Of a stretch of DNA of 64,000 nucleotides, positions 7,978 through 17,158 are shown piece by piece (the stretch's first letter is position 1; each line of letters starts with the position of its first letter). Below the pieces are notes generated by a model. That model saw only the letters and a program-made list of their open reading frames with translations, searched no databases and was not told where the DNA came from. Made by a program: the position numbers and the translations under genes. The DNA is from CAZGRP01 sp964527995 (GTDB lineage Bacteria; Zhuqueibacterota; Zhuqueibacteria; Oceanimicrobiales; CAZGRP01). The stretch covers positions 1-64,000 of the forward strand of contig CAZGRP010000020.1 of assembly GCA_964527995.1 (NCBI GenBank), in the 5' to 3' direction.

Positions 7978-9057
7978 CTACTCAAACAGCTCCGCCTGCC
8001 TGCCGCCGTCTCTGCGGAAGAAAGAAGTCGACAGGTCCAACCGCTTTGTGGCCAGCCCATACTTCCTGCAGCTCATCTCAAACAGCCGGGTGATCGATTC
8101 AGCTCGGACGCCCTCGCCGGTGAGTCGGCAACCGAAGCGGGGATCGGACAGCCGGCCGCTCCGGACATCCTGGATTGCGTGGATCACCCTGTCGGCCCGA
8201 TCGGGGAAAGCTCTTCTGAGCCAGTCCACGAACAGTCCTTTGATGGAATAAGGCAGTCGCAGCATGAGGTAGGCGGCGCTGCGGGCCCCGCGTGCGGCAG
8301 CCTCCCGAAGGATGGACGGCAGCTCATGGTCATTGAGGCCGGGAATCACCGGGGCGACATTGACGGCCGTCGGGATGCCGGCGGACGCTAGACCTGCGAT
8401 CGCCTCAAGCCTGTTCTGCGGAGAGGAGGTTCGAGGCTCCATGGTCCGTGCCAGTCGATTGTCGAGGGAAGTGATGGACAGGGTCACCCGAACGAGGTTC
8501 ATTCGGGCAAGTTCCTGGAGGATGTCGAGATCGCGCAGAACGAGGGCATTCTTGGTGATGACGGACACCGGGTGGCGGTAGCGAAGGAAGACCTTCAGGC
8601 ATTTCCGGGTGAGCCGCAGTTTTCTCTCGGCCGGTTGATAACAATCGGTGTTTCCAGAGAGACAAATTGGCTGCGGCTTCCACCGGCGCGAACGCAGGAT
8701 TTGCTCGAGGAGACGAGGTGCATCCGGCTTGACCAGAATCTTGGTTTCGAAATCCAGCCCAGCGGAAAAGCCGAAGTACTCGTGGGTGGGTCGGGCATAG
8801 CAGTAGATGCAGCCATGCTCGCACCCGCGATAGGGGTTGAGGCTGTAGGTGAAGGGGACGTCGGGGCTGTCGTTTCGGGAGAGGATTTCTTTAGAGTGGT
8901 CATGAAGAAACTCGGTGTTGGGGCGATGACTTCCTTCGGTTTCCAGCCACTCGGCGTCGACCTCAATATCAAGGCGCTCGAAGCGGTTGGCCGGATTGAG
9001 CGGCGTGCCGCGTCCTTTGATGGCAGGAGGTGTTGTGGGTGGGATGGTGGTCTCCAT
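7978..9057 (-). CDS. PA0069/SplB-like radical SAM protein
   Basis: A 359-residue radical SAM enzyme. The iron-sulphur motif CxxxCxxC is at C79, C83 and C86 within NPYRGCEHGCIYCYARP. The following LSGNTDCYQPAERKLRLTR and SVITKNALVLRDLDIL are typical of the PA0069/Rv2578c family, a widespread group related to spore photoproduct lyase whose function is not established. ATG 9057 (METTIPP) is preferred over the TTG or GTG codons 20 codons upstream, but no strong ribosome site is present. It converges on the propeller gene. Confidence 0.88.
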   Translation of the reverse strand: METTIPPTTPPAIKGRGTPLNPANRFERLDIEVDAEWLETEGSHRPNTEFLHDHSKEILSRNDSPDVPFTYSLNPYRGCEHGCIYCYARPTHEYFGFSAGLDFETKILVKPDAPRLLEQILRSRRWKPQPICLSGNTDCYQPAERKLRLTRKCLKVFLRYRHPVSVITKNALVLRDLDILQELARMNLVRVTLSITSLDNRLARTMEPRTSSPQNRLEAIAGLASAGIPTAVNVAPVIPGLNDHELPSILREAAARGARSAAYLMLRLPYSIKGLFVDWLRRAFPDRADRVIHAIQDVRSGRLSDPRFGCRLTGEGVRAESITRLFEMSCRKYGLATKRLDLSTSFFRRDGGRQAELFE

Positions 9058-9289
9058 GGTCTCGCACCAAGGCCTTGGGAGTGCCGGTATGCTGTTCGAA
9101 GATAAACAAGTGTTCACCAAAAGTCAAGCGCATTCTATCTTCGCGATGAAGGTCGAGATGGAGGAGGCATGCTTTCAGGGCTCGGTCCGTGGTTGGCTCG
9201 GGCGCCCAGGGTTTCACCTCGGTTTGTTGGATCGTGCTGCCTCGGGGCGCGGATTTCGCCCGCGGCGATCCGTTTGAACGGTGGCGAGC

Positions 9290-10039
9290 TCAGCCCTTTC
9301 TGGTCTCAGCGAGGATGTGCTTCCGTCTTTCCTTCGGAAACCTTTCAATGGCGTACCGCAGGGCTGTCCGCGGAATTCGTGGGCCGCGGGCAAGAAGAAA
9401 GCGCTCCAGCCGCTCGGGGTCCGTCTTTCCCGCTTCTCGCAGCAGCCAGCCGGTGGCTTTGTGGATGAGATCTTCGCTGTCACCGAGGAGGGACTCGGCG
9501 ATGTCGTACGCGGTGTCGAGATGGTCGCCGCGGCGAGCCAGGGGCACGAGCGACACCGCTGCAGCCCGGCGAACCCAGAGGTTCGGCGACCCGGTCCACG
9601 TCTTGATTTCGGTCACCAAGTCAGGATGTGTCTGCAACAGGAGGGCAAGGACGCCGATGGCGAGGCCGTCTGTTGCCGCCCAGTTGTCGCAGTGGTTTTC
9701 CTCGAGCCAGATTGCGGCCGTGGCGAACAGCTCGCGATCGAATCGCCGGTGGAACCTGGCAAGAAGAAGGAAACCGATAGCCTTGGCTTCGAGCTGCTTC
9801 TCTCGTACCATGAGATCGCAAAACTCGACAGCCTCGTCCGTTGACCACTGCTTCTTGACTCTGGCGAACAGCGCCTTTTCGATTTGCCGCACCTGTGGCA
9901 TCTTTACGCCATAGAAGTGGACCTGTTCATCTGGCTTGAAATAGGAGCGGCTCTGGTCGGCAGCCTTGGGGTCGGCGGCTTCCTCGAGCCGGGCGATGGC
10001 CTGACCGACGAGTTGCTCCGGGGTGACGGTAGGATTCAT
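9290..10039 (-). CDS. DNA alkylation repair protein (AlkD-like HEAT fold)
   Basis: A 249-residue protein matching the DNA alkylation repair (AlkC/AlkD) family, which are DNA glycosylases built from HEAT-like repeats that remove N3- and N7-alkylpurines. Diagnostic stretches are YGVKMPQVRQIEKAL, the helix ENHCDNWAATDGLA and the arginine-rich SPNLWVRRAAAVSLVPLAR. ATG 10039 is used because AGGAGA lies 8 bases upstream; a start 7 codons earlier is less well supported. It is cytoplasmic. The 230 bases separating it from the radical SAM gene carry nothing recognisable. Confidence 0.85.
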   Translation of the reverse strand: MNPTVTPEQLVGQAIARLEEAADPKAADQSRSYFKPDEQVHFYGVKMPQVRQIEKALFARVKKQWSTDEAVEFCDLMVREKQLEAKAIGFLLLARFHRRFDRELFATAAIWLEENHCDNWAATDGLAIGVLALLLQTHPDLVTEIKTWTGSPNLWVRRAAAVSLVPLARRGDHLDTAYDIAESLLGDSEDLIHKATGWLLREAGKTDPERLERFLLARGPRIPRTALRYAIERFPKERRKHILAETRKG

Positions 10040-10255
10040 CGGGTTGTCTCCTGTCTTCAACTCAAGTTCAAGTCTAGAAGCTGAAGCCCGCTGAAGCGGA
10101 CTGGTGCGTGCTGAGCTTGTTTTAGGGGTTAGGTAGGAAAGCCCGGAGCGGCTGGTTCGGTCCGTGAGAAGAGGAGATCATCTCTTTTCTCACCGCGGAG
10201 CCCGCCAAGAAGGCGCCGAGACCGCAAAGTGAAAATCCGGCCCAGAAACGACGCC

Positions 10256-10346
10256 CCGCAATCCGCAATCCCAAATCCGAAGTCACCATGTCCATGTCGC
10301 GTCTCCCATCTCCCATCAACCCTCTCCCATCCTTCCGCAATCCCCG
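10256..10346. repeat. Degenerate heptamer array (13 units)
   Basis: From 10256 the sequence reads in a strict 7-base period: CCGCAAT, CCGCAAT, CCCAAAT, CCGAAGT, CACCATG, TCCATGT, CGCGTCT, CCCATCT, CCCATCA, ACCCTCT, CCCATCC, TTCCGCA, ATCCCCG. It fills the end of the gap between the AlkD-like and heparinase-like genes, stopping 4 bases from the latter's stop codon. No ORF with protein character uses it. It is one of six such arrays in the window. Confidence 0.7.
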
Positions 10347-10350
10347 CGCC

Positions 10351-12612
10351 TCACCACTCGACCTCATCCTCCCACGACTCCCATTTCTCCGCCGCACTTC
10401 GGACGAGCTCACCGCTGGGCTGGAAGGTGTAGAAGCTGTTCACGAAGCTATGCCACAGGTCGCGATCGTCGAGCCGCAGCCGGGTCGCTTCCACAAAGGA
10501 GAAATGCACTCGTTTGGAGCGAATACGCAGCACCGCCCAGCGGGCGTCGGTCGACAGAAGGCGTGGCTGATTCCCTTCTTGCCAGGCATAGTCGATCCGG
10601 CCCGACTCGAAGGTGTAGCGTGGCCGCACCTGGCGTTCGAGGATCTCCATCTCCAGGTTCAGCCTGGCCGAAACGATCACGGTCTCCCCGGGCTTTTCGA
10701 TGCGGACGCCGACTCCGTTCGGGTAGGAGTTTGGCTTCACAAAACGGATCGACCGAATCTGCTGCCTGGCGTCGCCCCCGATGTTGGTGGGGATCAGCAC
10801 CGTGGTGAAAGCGACACGGTCGCCGCGCCGCATCGAGTCGGTCACCGCCTGGTAGACGACCAGGTCATGGTCCTTGGCAAAGCTCCAGTTGTAGAGCGGC
10901 TCGACGCCCTCTCGCTTGCCGCTGCTGTCGGGGAACAGCATGACGAGCGCTTCGGTTTTGGGGTTGATCCAGCGCCCCGGTCGGTCGCCGATCTCGCGGA
11001 TGCGGGTTTCGACCCAATGCTCGCCATCATCGAGCACTTCCTGCGTATGCCAGAGATTCGCCAGGGTAAACAGCCCCTTTTTCAGGATCTTGACCGCGTC
11101 GAAGATCACAAAGAGGTTTTCATCCTTCAGATAAGTGACCACGCGGTCCCACTGGTAGCCGCGGTCGCGATCCACGACACGGGTGCGACTGACATCCTCT
11201 TTTTCGAACGTGTAGAAATGCAGCTTCTCGGAATGGACGATGCGATGGTTCTCTTCACGGCGAAGGAAAGGCATCAGCCGGTAACCCTGGGGCGGCGACT
11301 CACCCCTGCGCACCACCAGGCGGTTGTGGTAGAAATCGGCTCTCTCGAAGTAGGTCGGGTAGTCGAGAAGGACATTGCCATTGGCGATCAGCGGGCCGAA
11401 ATTGTTCTCGTCGGAGTGGCCATGATGCGGCTTTTCGGTCTCCACCGGAATCGTGTTGATGAGATACTCCTTGGGCACGCGCCCGAACTCGTCGCCGTTG
11501 CGGTAGTTGAGAAGCGCGAAGGTGGCGGTCGAATCCCAACCCGAGCGGAAGACGATCTTCTTCCCGAAGAGGTCTTCGAGAACCTCGGTGCTGCCGTCGG
11601 CCGGCGGCTGTGGCTGCACACGATCATCCGTCCACAGCGCAGCGTTCATAAACCCGAGGGTGTTCAGCTTGTCACTCTGCGGATCGTTCCAGTAGGCCCG
11701 GAACAGGCGCTGTGCGGCATACTTGAGCTGCGGATCGCGGTACACTGTGGCGCCTTTCTCCAGGATAGCGACGTACCGGGTGGTTAGATCCCAGAAGCCA
11801 TGGTTGTCACCATACTGGGCCAGGTAGCCGAGGGGCGTCTGGAGTTGAGCCAGATAGCGGAAATAGTAGCGCATCAAGGGACTTTGCCAGACAGCATCGT
11901 CGCCAGCGATGTCGATATACGTCAACAACCCATCGAGCCAGACGGCGTTGTAGATGTGGGCGTCTTCGATAGTCCAGCCGGTGAGGCTGGAGTTGGCGAT
12001 GCGGCGGCCCAGTCTGTCCCACTTCGAGGCGTCAGGATGTTGCGGAACGGCCTTGGCGGCGGCCACCAGCCCGGCGGCTCGCAGGATGGCGCGGTTCATC
12101 GGACCCCACTCGTGATAGCGGAAGACATAGCTGGCGGTCTCGGCGATGTTCTGTTCGATCTCCGCCCGCTGCTGCGGCCCGACAACGCCGCTCTCCTTGA
12201 TCCAGAGATAGGCGCGGACATACGGCAGGAAGTGGAAAAAACTGGTCAACGGCGGCAAGCCGTACTGGTACTCTTTGTGCAGCTTGCGGTATTCCTTTGG
12301 GAACAGCTCCCTGAGTCGTCCGACATCGAGCAGCACCTGGAGCGCCTCCTCGGCGTAGCGCCGGTCCCCCGTCTTTTGGTAGATATAGCCGTCGGCCTGG
12401 GCCAGCTCTACGGTGAAACGCGGCACTCCCCAACCAGCGAATCGGGAAGGTACATAGCGGGCCTTCCAGTCGGCCAGCCGCCGAGGATACTCGGCGGACA
12501 GGCGGTCACGGGACTGTTGAACGAGGCGAGAGTAGTCCTCTTTCGTGGCTGCAGACAAAGCGGAGGTGAGGAGAAGCAGGACGATGAGGCTCCCGAATTT
12601 GCGCGCTTCCAT
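10351..12612 (-). CDS. Heparinase II/III-like (alginate lyase-like) exported protein
   Basis: A 753-residue protein with a clear signal peptide (LIVLLLLTSALSAATKE). The N-terminal 350 residues form an alpha/alpha-toroid-like helical region with FRYHEWGPMNRAILRAAGL; the C-terminal half is beta-rich and contains KPHHGHSDENNFGPLIANG near residue 395, similar to the conserved His/Asp-containing motif of the Hepar_II_III beta-sandwich. This family cleaves uronic-acid polysaccharides by beta-elimination. The protein is probably periplasmic. The substrate is unknown, and no other polysaccharide-utilisation genes surround it. Confidence 0.72.
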   Translation of the reverse strand: MEARKFGSLIVLLLLTSALSAATKEDYSRLVQQSRDRLSAEYPRRLADWKARYVPSRFAGWGVPRFTVELAQADGYIYQKTGDRRYAEEALQVLLDVGRLRELFPKEYRKLHKEYQYGLPPLTSFFHFLPYVRAYLWIKESGVVGPQQRAEIEQNIAETASYVFRYHEWGPMNRAILRAAGLVAAAKAVPQHPDASKWDRLGRRIANSSLTGWTIEDAHIYNAVWLDGLLTYIDIAGDDAVWQSPLMRYYFRYLAQLQTPLGYLAQYGDNHGFWDLTTRYVAILEKGATVYRDPQLKYAAQRLFRAYWNDPQSDKLNTLGFMNAALWTDDRVQPQPPADGSTEVLEDLFGKKIVFRSGWDSTATFALLNYRNGDEFGRVPKEYLINTIPVETEKPHHGHSDENNFGPLIANGNVLLDYPTYFERADFYHNRLVVRRGESPPQGYRLMPFLRREENHRIVHSEKLHFYTFEKEDVSRTRVVDRDRGYQWDRVVTYLKDENLFVIFDAVKILKKGLFTLANLWHTQEVLDDGEHWVETRIREIGDRPGRWINPKTEALVMLFPDSSGKREGVEPLYNWSFAKDHDLVVYQAVTDSMRRGDRVAFTTVLIPTNIGGDARQQIRSIRFVKPNSYPNGVGVRIEKPGETVIVSARLNLEMEILERQVRPRYTFESGRIDYAWQEGNQPRLLSTDARWAVLRIRSKRVHFSFVEATRLRLDDRDLWHSFVNSFYTFQPSGELVRSAAEKWESWEDEVEW

Positions 12613-12798
12613 GGTCGAATCTCCTCTCTGCTTTGGGTATCCGAAAGCGAATGGTTTGCTGAGGCGGCTGCATGATACGGTTTCTGGGCCAGAAAGTCAA
12701 GCCGGAAGACTGCTGCGCGGTGGTCGAACCGCCGGAGCCGGATTCGGCCGCGAGGATGGCAGTGGGTTGTGAGGAATTGGAAGCTGTGGGCGCGTGTA

Positions 12799-12825
12799 AA
12801 CCTTCGGCGCTCTGATGCCGTCTTA
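12799..12825 (+). promoter_or_regulatory. ECF-type promoter of the sigma/anti-sigma/HEAT operon (candidate)
   Basis: AACCTT (12799-12804), a 14-base spacer, then CGTCTTA (12819-12825). The AAC and CGT cores at this spacing are the hallmark of ECF sigma promoters. The start codon of the ECF sigma gene lies 20 bases downstream, so autoregulation is likely. The same pattern recurs upstream of three other transcription units in the window. Confidence 0.6.
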
Positions 12826-12844
12826 AGGTGCGAAAGGGAACCCT

Positions 12845-13441
12845 ATGATAGAAGACGAGCAGCGCCTTGTCGAACTCGCGCGAAGCGGCCAGTTGGCGGC
12901 GTTCCGGACGCTGGTCGAACGCTACAAGAAGAGGGTCTATGGCCTTGCTCTAGACCTGACAGGAAATCACCATGACGCCGAAGATCTGTCTCAAGAGGTG
13001 TTTATCAAGGCCTATCGATCTCTGGGAGCTTTTCGCGGGGACGCGAAGCTGGGTTCGTGGCTGTATCGCATCACGGTCAACATGGCGATCAACAAGCGGC
13101 GAAGGAGAGCGTTCGCGGCGCTGATCTTCAGGGATGACCTCGACCGCCCCACCGCCGGTCAGGATCTGTCTGCTTCAGGAGACGCTGGCGGGGATCCGGA
13201 GCGCAGCGCCGAGTCGGGTCTGATCCAACTCCATGTCGAACGCGCCTTGCGCCGCTTGCCGCCGAGGCAGCGGGCCGTATTCGTGTTGCGTCATTACCAC
13301 GACCTGCCTCTCAAAGAGGTTGCCAGCGTCCTCAGCGTCTCCGAGGGTACGGTGAAGAGTCTGTTGTTTCGCGCTATTCGAAGGCTACGAAAAGAGCTGT
13401 CTTTCTACCGCCAAGATCTCGGGTTGGAGGAGTCGAAATGA
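12845..13441 (+). CDS. ECF-type RNA polymerase sigma factor
   Basis: A 198-residue sigma-70 family protein with only regions 2 and 4. Region 2 shows the core-binding helix NHHDAEDLSQEVFIKAYRSL and the -10 recognition part GSWLYRITVNMAINKRRR; region 4 has RLPPRQRAVFVLRHYHDLP and the helix-turn-helix KEVASVLSVSEGTVKSLL. The last codons overlap the anti-sigma gene in ATGA, the usual coupling for a sigma/anti-sigma pair. A candidate self-recognised promoter lies just upstream. The following HEAT-repeat genes suggest an envelope-related regulon. Confidence 0.93.
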   Translation: MIEDEQRLVELARSGQLAAFRTLVERYKKRVYGLALDLTGNHHDAEDLSQEVFIKAYRSLGAFRGDAKLGSWLYRITVNMAINKRRRRAFAALIFRDDLDRPTAGQDLSASGDAGGDPERSAESGLIQLHVERALRRLPPRQRAVFVLRHYHDLPLKEVASVLSVSEGTVKSLLFRAIRRLRKELSFYRQDLGLEESK

Positions 13442-14277
13442 GTGGCTGCCGGGAATGTCACGGGCTTTTTGTCGGAGCTCTTTACGGTGAACTCAGCGAT
13501 GACCAGAAGAGGCGCTTTGAAGATCACTTGCACAGTTGCAGGGAGTGCAGCCGTGCCTTTGCTGAGTATCAATCCGTGCTCGGCATCATGGGCCAGCGCC
13601 GGCGCGATATGCCAGATGAAGCTTTCTGGGAAAGCTTCTGGCCGCGGCTTGCCGCTCGCCTGAAACACACGGCGCCTGTGGCGGAGCCGCTACGGCAACG
13701 CTGGCGGCACTGGTTGCGGCACGTCCAGCCCATGCCTGCCTGGAGCCTGCGTCTGGCCGCCGCGGTGGCTCTGGTTGGTCTGGGGCTGCTGCTGGGCAGA
13801 GTGTACTTCGGAGCACCTCCGTCAACGACCTCTGAGTGGACCAGAAAGGGTTCTGCCAGTAGGACAGAGGCCCAGCCTGCCAGTGCTGTGGAGCTGCGGG
13901 CGCAGCGCTACATCGAGCGCTCGAAAGTGCTTCTCCTGGGTCTGGTGAATTTTGATCCCAAGACGGAGGATCCGGCCGTTCTCGACCTGAGGCGGCAGCA
14001 GCAGGTCTCACGTGTGCTCGTGCGGGAGGCGGCTGTCCTCAAGAGCGAGCTGAGCGGTCCAGACCAGCAGCGACTGCGGCGGCTTGTCGAGGATCTCGAG
14101 GTGATTTTGCTCCAGATTGCCGGTATGGAAAGCAGGTACGACCTTCCGGCGATCGACCTGGTGAAGAGCGGCGTGGACCGGCGGGCGATTCTGCTCAAAA
14201 TCAACCTGGAAGAAATGCAACGGATGGGTTCGCAGGACAGCACCAGGCGACGACCTGCAAGCAAGCCGAATATTTAA
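13438..14277 (+). CDS. Zinc-finger (zf-HC2) anti-sigma factor, membrane-bound
   Basis: A 279-residue protein. Residues 1-40 hold the zinc-binding anti-sigma motif, with CRECH at the start, then HLHSCREC about 30 residues later. One membrane helix (about 100-122, SLRLAAAVALVGLGLLLGRV) separates this cytoplasmic domain from a periplasmic helical domain rich in Arg, Glu and Leu (about 150-270). It should hold the ECF sigma factor at the membrane until a periplasmic signal is received. Translation is coupled to the sigma gene by an ATGA overlap. The periplasmic part matches no domain I know. Confidence 0.88.
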   Translation: MSGCRECHGLFVGALYGELSDDQKRRFEDHLHSCRECSRAFAEYQSVLGIMGQRRRDMPDEAFWESFWPRLAARLKHTAPVAEPLRQRWRHWLRHVQPMPAWSLRLAAAVALVGLGLLLGRVYFGAPPSTTSEWTRKGSASRTEAQPASAVELRAQRYIERSKVLLLGLVNFDPKTEDPAVLDLRRQQQVSRVLVREAAVLKSELSGPDQQRLRRLVEDLEVILLQIAGMESRYDLPAIDLVKSGVDRRAILLKINLEEMQRMGSQDSTRRRPASKPNI

Positions 14278-14292
14278 TTGGGAGTATCGATC

Positions 14293-15888
14293 ATGAGGCG
14301 AAGGTTCGTGGTTGACGCCATCCTCGCTGTTGTTCCGTTCCTTTGGCTGGCCGCCGGCACCACCTGGGCCACCCCGCCGACGCGGGTGGAGACACAAGAC
14401 AAGGCGGCTGTCGCCTATCAGCAGGCGTACAACCTTGTCCTCGACGAGAAGTGGGATGAGGCTCGCAAGGCCTTCGAGGAGTTCATCAAGCAATTCCCCA
14501 AGAGCCCATATGTCGACGATGCGCGCTTCTGGCGCTGCTACTCCATGGAAAAGCTCGGCGTCTCGCTCGAGCAGGTCTTCGACTGTTATCAGGCGTTCGT
14601 GAAGAGCTACCCTCGAAGCAAGTATGCCGACGATGCCAAAGCCAACCTCATACGGATCGGCCAGCGGCTCGGGAAAGCCGGCAAGCCCGAGTATGAGGCC
14701 TTGGTGTCCTCTATGCAGCGAAGCGAGAACGATGAGATCCTACTTGCCGCACTCTACGCACTGCAAAACGTCGGTGATGAACGTGCTCTCAAGGCGATTG
14801 AGGACCTCTACGATCGGTCCTCGAGCAGTAAGTTGCGGCGGAAGATCGCCTACGTGCTGGGAAACTTCGACTCTCCGAAAGTCGTGGCCAAGCTGGCCGA
14901 AATCGCCCTCAAAGATCCCGATGGCGGCGTGCAGAGGTCGGCGGTCTATGCTCTGGCCAACCACCGCGACAAGGAAGCGATCCAGGCGCTGAAGAGGGTC
15001 GTGCAGTCCAAAGCCGATGCTTCGGTGCGCAAGGCCGCCCTCTACGCCCTGGGCAATGTCGGTGATCCCGACTTGATTCCGTTTCTCAGCGAGATTGCTC
15101 GTACTTCTACAGATGCTGCTCTGGCCAGGGCAGCGACCTATTCTCTGGGCAACATGAGCGGCAAAGAAGTCTCTGCGGCGCTTCGGCTGGTGCTCAAACA
15201 GGCGAGGCTGGCTGCGGTGCGCAAAGCTGCCCTCTACTCCCTTGCCAATCGCCAGGACGCCACGGCGTTGTCGGTATTGAGGTCCGTCGCCTTGAACGAT
15301 CCGGATTCTGACCTGCGTCGAGCCGCGGTCTACGCCATTGCCAATATCGAAGGCGATCAGTCGGTCAAGGTTTTGCAGGAGGTCCTCAAGACCAGCAAGG
15401 ACCCGAAGGCACAGGAAGCGGCCCTGTACGCCATTGGCAATCATGGTGGGCCCGATGCCAAGAAGATTCTTCTAGAAAGCGCGCTGGGCAGCCTGAATCC
15501 GCGGGTGGCGAAAGCCGCAGTCTACGCCCTCAGCAACCTGCTGCGATCAGGCGAGACCGATGTGCTGCTGCAGGTGCTGTCCAAAGCTCGCTTCCCGGAG
15601 GTGAGAAAGGCCGCCCTCTATGCCATCGGCAATGAGGGCGGAGAGGAGGCGGTGGCGGCCCTGTCCCAAGTGCTGCGTACCGAAAAGGAGCCGGATCTGC
15701 GTCTCGCGGCTGTTCATGCCCTGGGCAACATCGGCACCGATGCAGCCGTGCCGGCACTTCTGGAGGCCGTCAGGAAGGACCCCTACGTCAGGGTGCGCAC
15801 CGCCGCCGTGCAGGCTTTGGGGCAGATCGGAACCCCCAAAGCACAGGAGGCGTTGATGCAGGTTCTTGAAGGGAAGGGGAACCAGTAA
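14293..15888 (+). CDS. Exported HEAT-repeat protein with N-terminal TPR-like segment
   Basis: A 531-residue protein. It has a signal peptide (VDAILAVVPFLWLAAGTTWA), a TPR/YbgF-like region at about 35-125 (KAFEEFIKQFPKSPYVDDAR, AFVKSYPRSKYADDA), then twelve very regular HEAT repeats of about 31 residues with the core pattern KAALYALGNVGD. Such solenoids bind other proteins. ATG 14293 is chosen since GGGAG lies 9 bases upstream; a TTG 5 codons earlier is not needed. It begins 15 bases after the anti-sigma gene, so it is in the same operon. The partner is unknown. Confidence 0.85.
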   Translation: MRRRFVVDAILAVVPFLWLAAGTTWATPPTRVETQDKAAVAYQQAYNLVLDEKWDEARKAFEEFIKQFPKSPYVDDARFWRCYSMEKLGVSLEQVFDCYQAFVKSYPRSKYADDAKANLIRIGQRLGKAGKPEYEALVSSMQRSENDEILLAALYALQNVGDERALKAIEDLYDRSSSSKLRRKIAYVLGNFDSPKVVAKLAEIALKDPDGGVQRSAVYALANHRDKEAIQALKRVVQSKADASVRKAALYALGNVGDPDLIPFLSEIARTSTDAALARAATYSLGNMSGKEVSAALRLVLKQARLAAVRKAALYSLANRQDATALSVLRSVALNDPDSDLRRAAVYAIANIEGDQSVKVLQEVLKTSKDPKAQEAALYAIGNHGGPDAKKILLESALGSLNPRVAKAAVYALSNLLRSGETDVLLQVLSKARFPEVRKAALYAIGNEGGEEAVAALSQVLRTEKEPDLRLAAVHALGNIGTDAAVPALLEAVRKDPYVRVRTAAVQALGQIGTPKAQEALMQVLEGKGNQ

Positions 15889-15958
15889 GGGGTGGGGCGG
15901 ATCGTGTGTTGGACGTGCGGGTCCATCTGGGTGAGTCGCTCAACAGTAGGAGTTCACA

Positions 15959-17110
15959 ATGCGTGTTGCCAAGGGGCTGAGTTTCGTTGCGATGCTCCTG
16001 CTTTTCCTGGAAGGAGCTGCCATGCCGTTGAATGCCCAAACGGTCATTCATCACCCCCGACCGAACGAGCCATTGCGGCAGCGTTGGGACTGGGCCTTGC
16101 AGCAGCCGGCACAGCTCGGCTGGCGCGACGGTTTCTGGGTCGGCTACGCCATCCAGCGGTGGATGGAGGAAAATTCCTACGTCGGCAGCTTTCGATGGCC
16201 GCCACGCGGTGAGGACGTTCCACTGGCGGCGGTCATTGATCCGTCGATGGTGGGCGAGGGGCGACCGGAAGCATCCGAAGAGGACATGGTGCGCCGCGCT
16301 GCTGAAAAAGCGTTGCGGAACCTCAGGGAGCACCAGCAGCCCGCAGGCCTGGTGCTGAAAAAAGTCGCCCTTCTTTTCAGGTTTGACGCCGGCGACAAAA
16401 ACCTCCGCGAGATCAAGGTCAGCAATGTCTCCATGCATGTGGATCTGGCCGGGTTGCCGCTGCTCTGGCTTGGAGAGGCCGGCGACTCGCAGAGCGTCGG
16501 GCTGTTGGCAGAGCTTTATGACGATGCAAGGCAGGCGGAGGTGCGGGAGGGATTGATCTTCGCGATCGGCGTGCATGAGAGCGACGCGGCCGTGGTACCT
16601 TTTCTGGGCCGTGTCTTGGCCTCGCAAGCCGGTGACTCGGTTCGTGAGAAAGCCGCCTTTTCGCTGGGAGAGCATGGCGGCAAAGGGGCACTGGAGCTAT
16701 TGCGCACCACAGCCCAATCAGATCGCTCCGAGGGCGTGCGCGAGAAGGCCGTGTTCGCGATCAGCATGATCGGTTCAGAAGCTGCAGTGGACGTCCTCAT
16801 CGATCTGGCTCGAAAAGGTTCGACCGAAGAGGTGCGCCGGAAGGCGATCTTCTGGCTCGGACAAAAGGCATCGGAGAAGGCCGCTGCTTCGCTTGAACGT
16901 GTCCTCTTCGACAGCGAGACGACAAAGGTGCAGGAGCAGGCCGTGTTTGCGCTGGCGCAGATGCCAGACCATCGCGGCATTCCTGCTCTGATTCGCGTCG
17001 CCAGAAGCCACCCCAACCCGAGAGTGCGGAAGAAGGCGATTTTCTGGCTCGGCCAGAGCCGCGATCCCCGAGCGCTGCAGGCGCTGGTGGATATCGTTCG
17101 CGGGAAATGA
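15959..17110 (+). CDS. Exported HEAT-repeat protein
   Basis: A 383-residue protein with a signal peptide (LSFVAMLLLFLEGAAMPLNAQ). Residues 30-160 form a unique domain (LGWRDGFWVGYAIQRWMEEN), followed by about six HEAT repeats with the core KAIFWLGQ or KAVFAI, in which phenylalanine replaces the tyrosine of the preceding protein's repeats. AGGAG precedes the ATG. It lies 70 bases after the first HEAT gene and 48 before the third, in the sigma-factor operon. It is probably periplasmic. Confidence 0.82.
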   Translation: MRVAKGLSFVAMLLLFLEGAAMPLNAQTVIHHPRPNEPLRQRWDWALQQPAQLGWRDGFWVGYAIQRWMEENSYVGSFRWPPRGEDVPLAAVIDPSMVGEGRPEASEEDMVRRAAEKALRNLREHQQPAGLVLKKVALLFRFDAGDKNLREIKVSNVSMHVDLAGLPLLWLGEAGDSQSVGLLAELYDDARQAEVREGLIFAIGVHESDAAVVPFLGRVLASQAGDSVREKAAFSLGEHGGKGALELLRTTAQSDRSEGVREKAVFAISMIGSEAAVDVLIDLARKGSTEEVRRKAIFWLGQKASEKAAASLERVLFDSETTKVQEQAVFALAQMPDHRGIPALIRVARSHPNPRVRKKAIFWLGQSRDPRALQALVDIVRGK

Positions 17111-17158
17111 CCGCCACGTTGCCGGATTTGCGAACCCGCAGAGAGGAGGATTTTCGAG

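Noticed and set aside
10288..11787. A 499-codon open frame antisense to the heparinase-like gene
   Set aside because: It is the mirror of a GC-rich coding strand, with no ribosome site and no domain character; the minus-strand protein has a signal peptide and family motifs.
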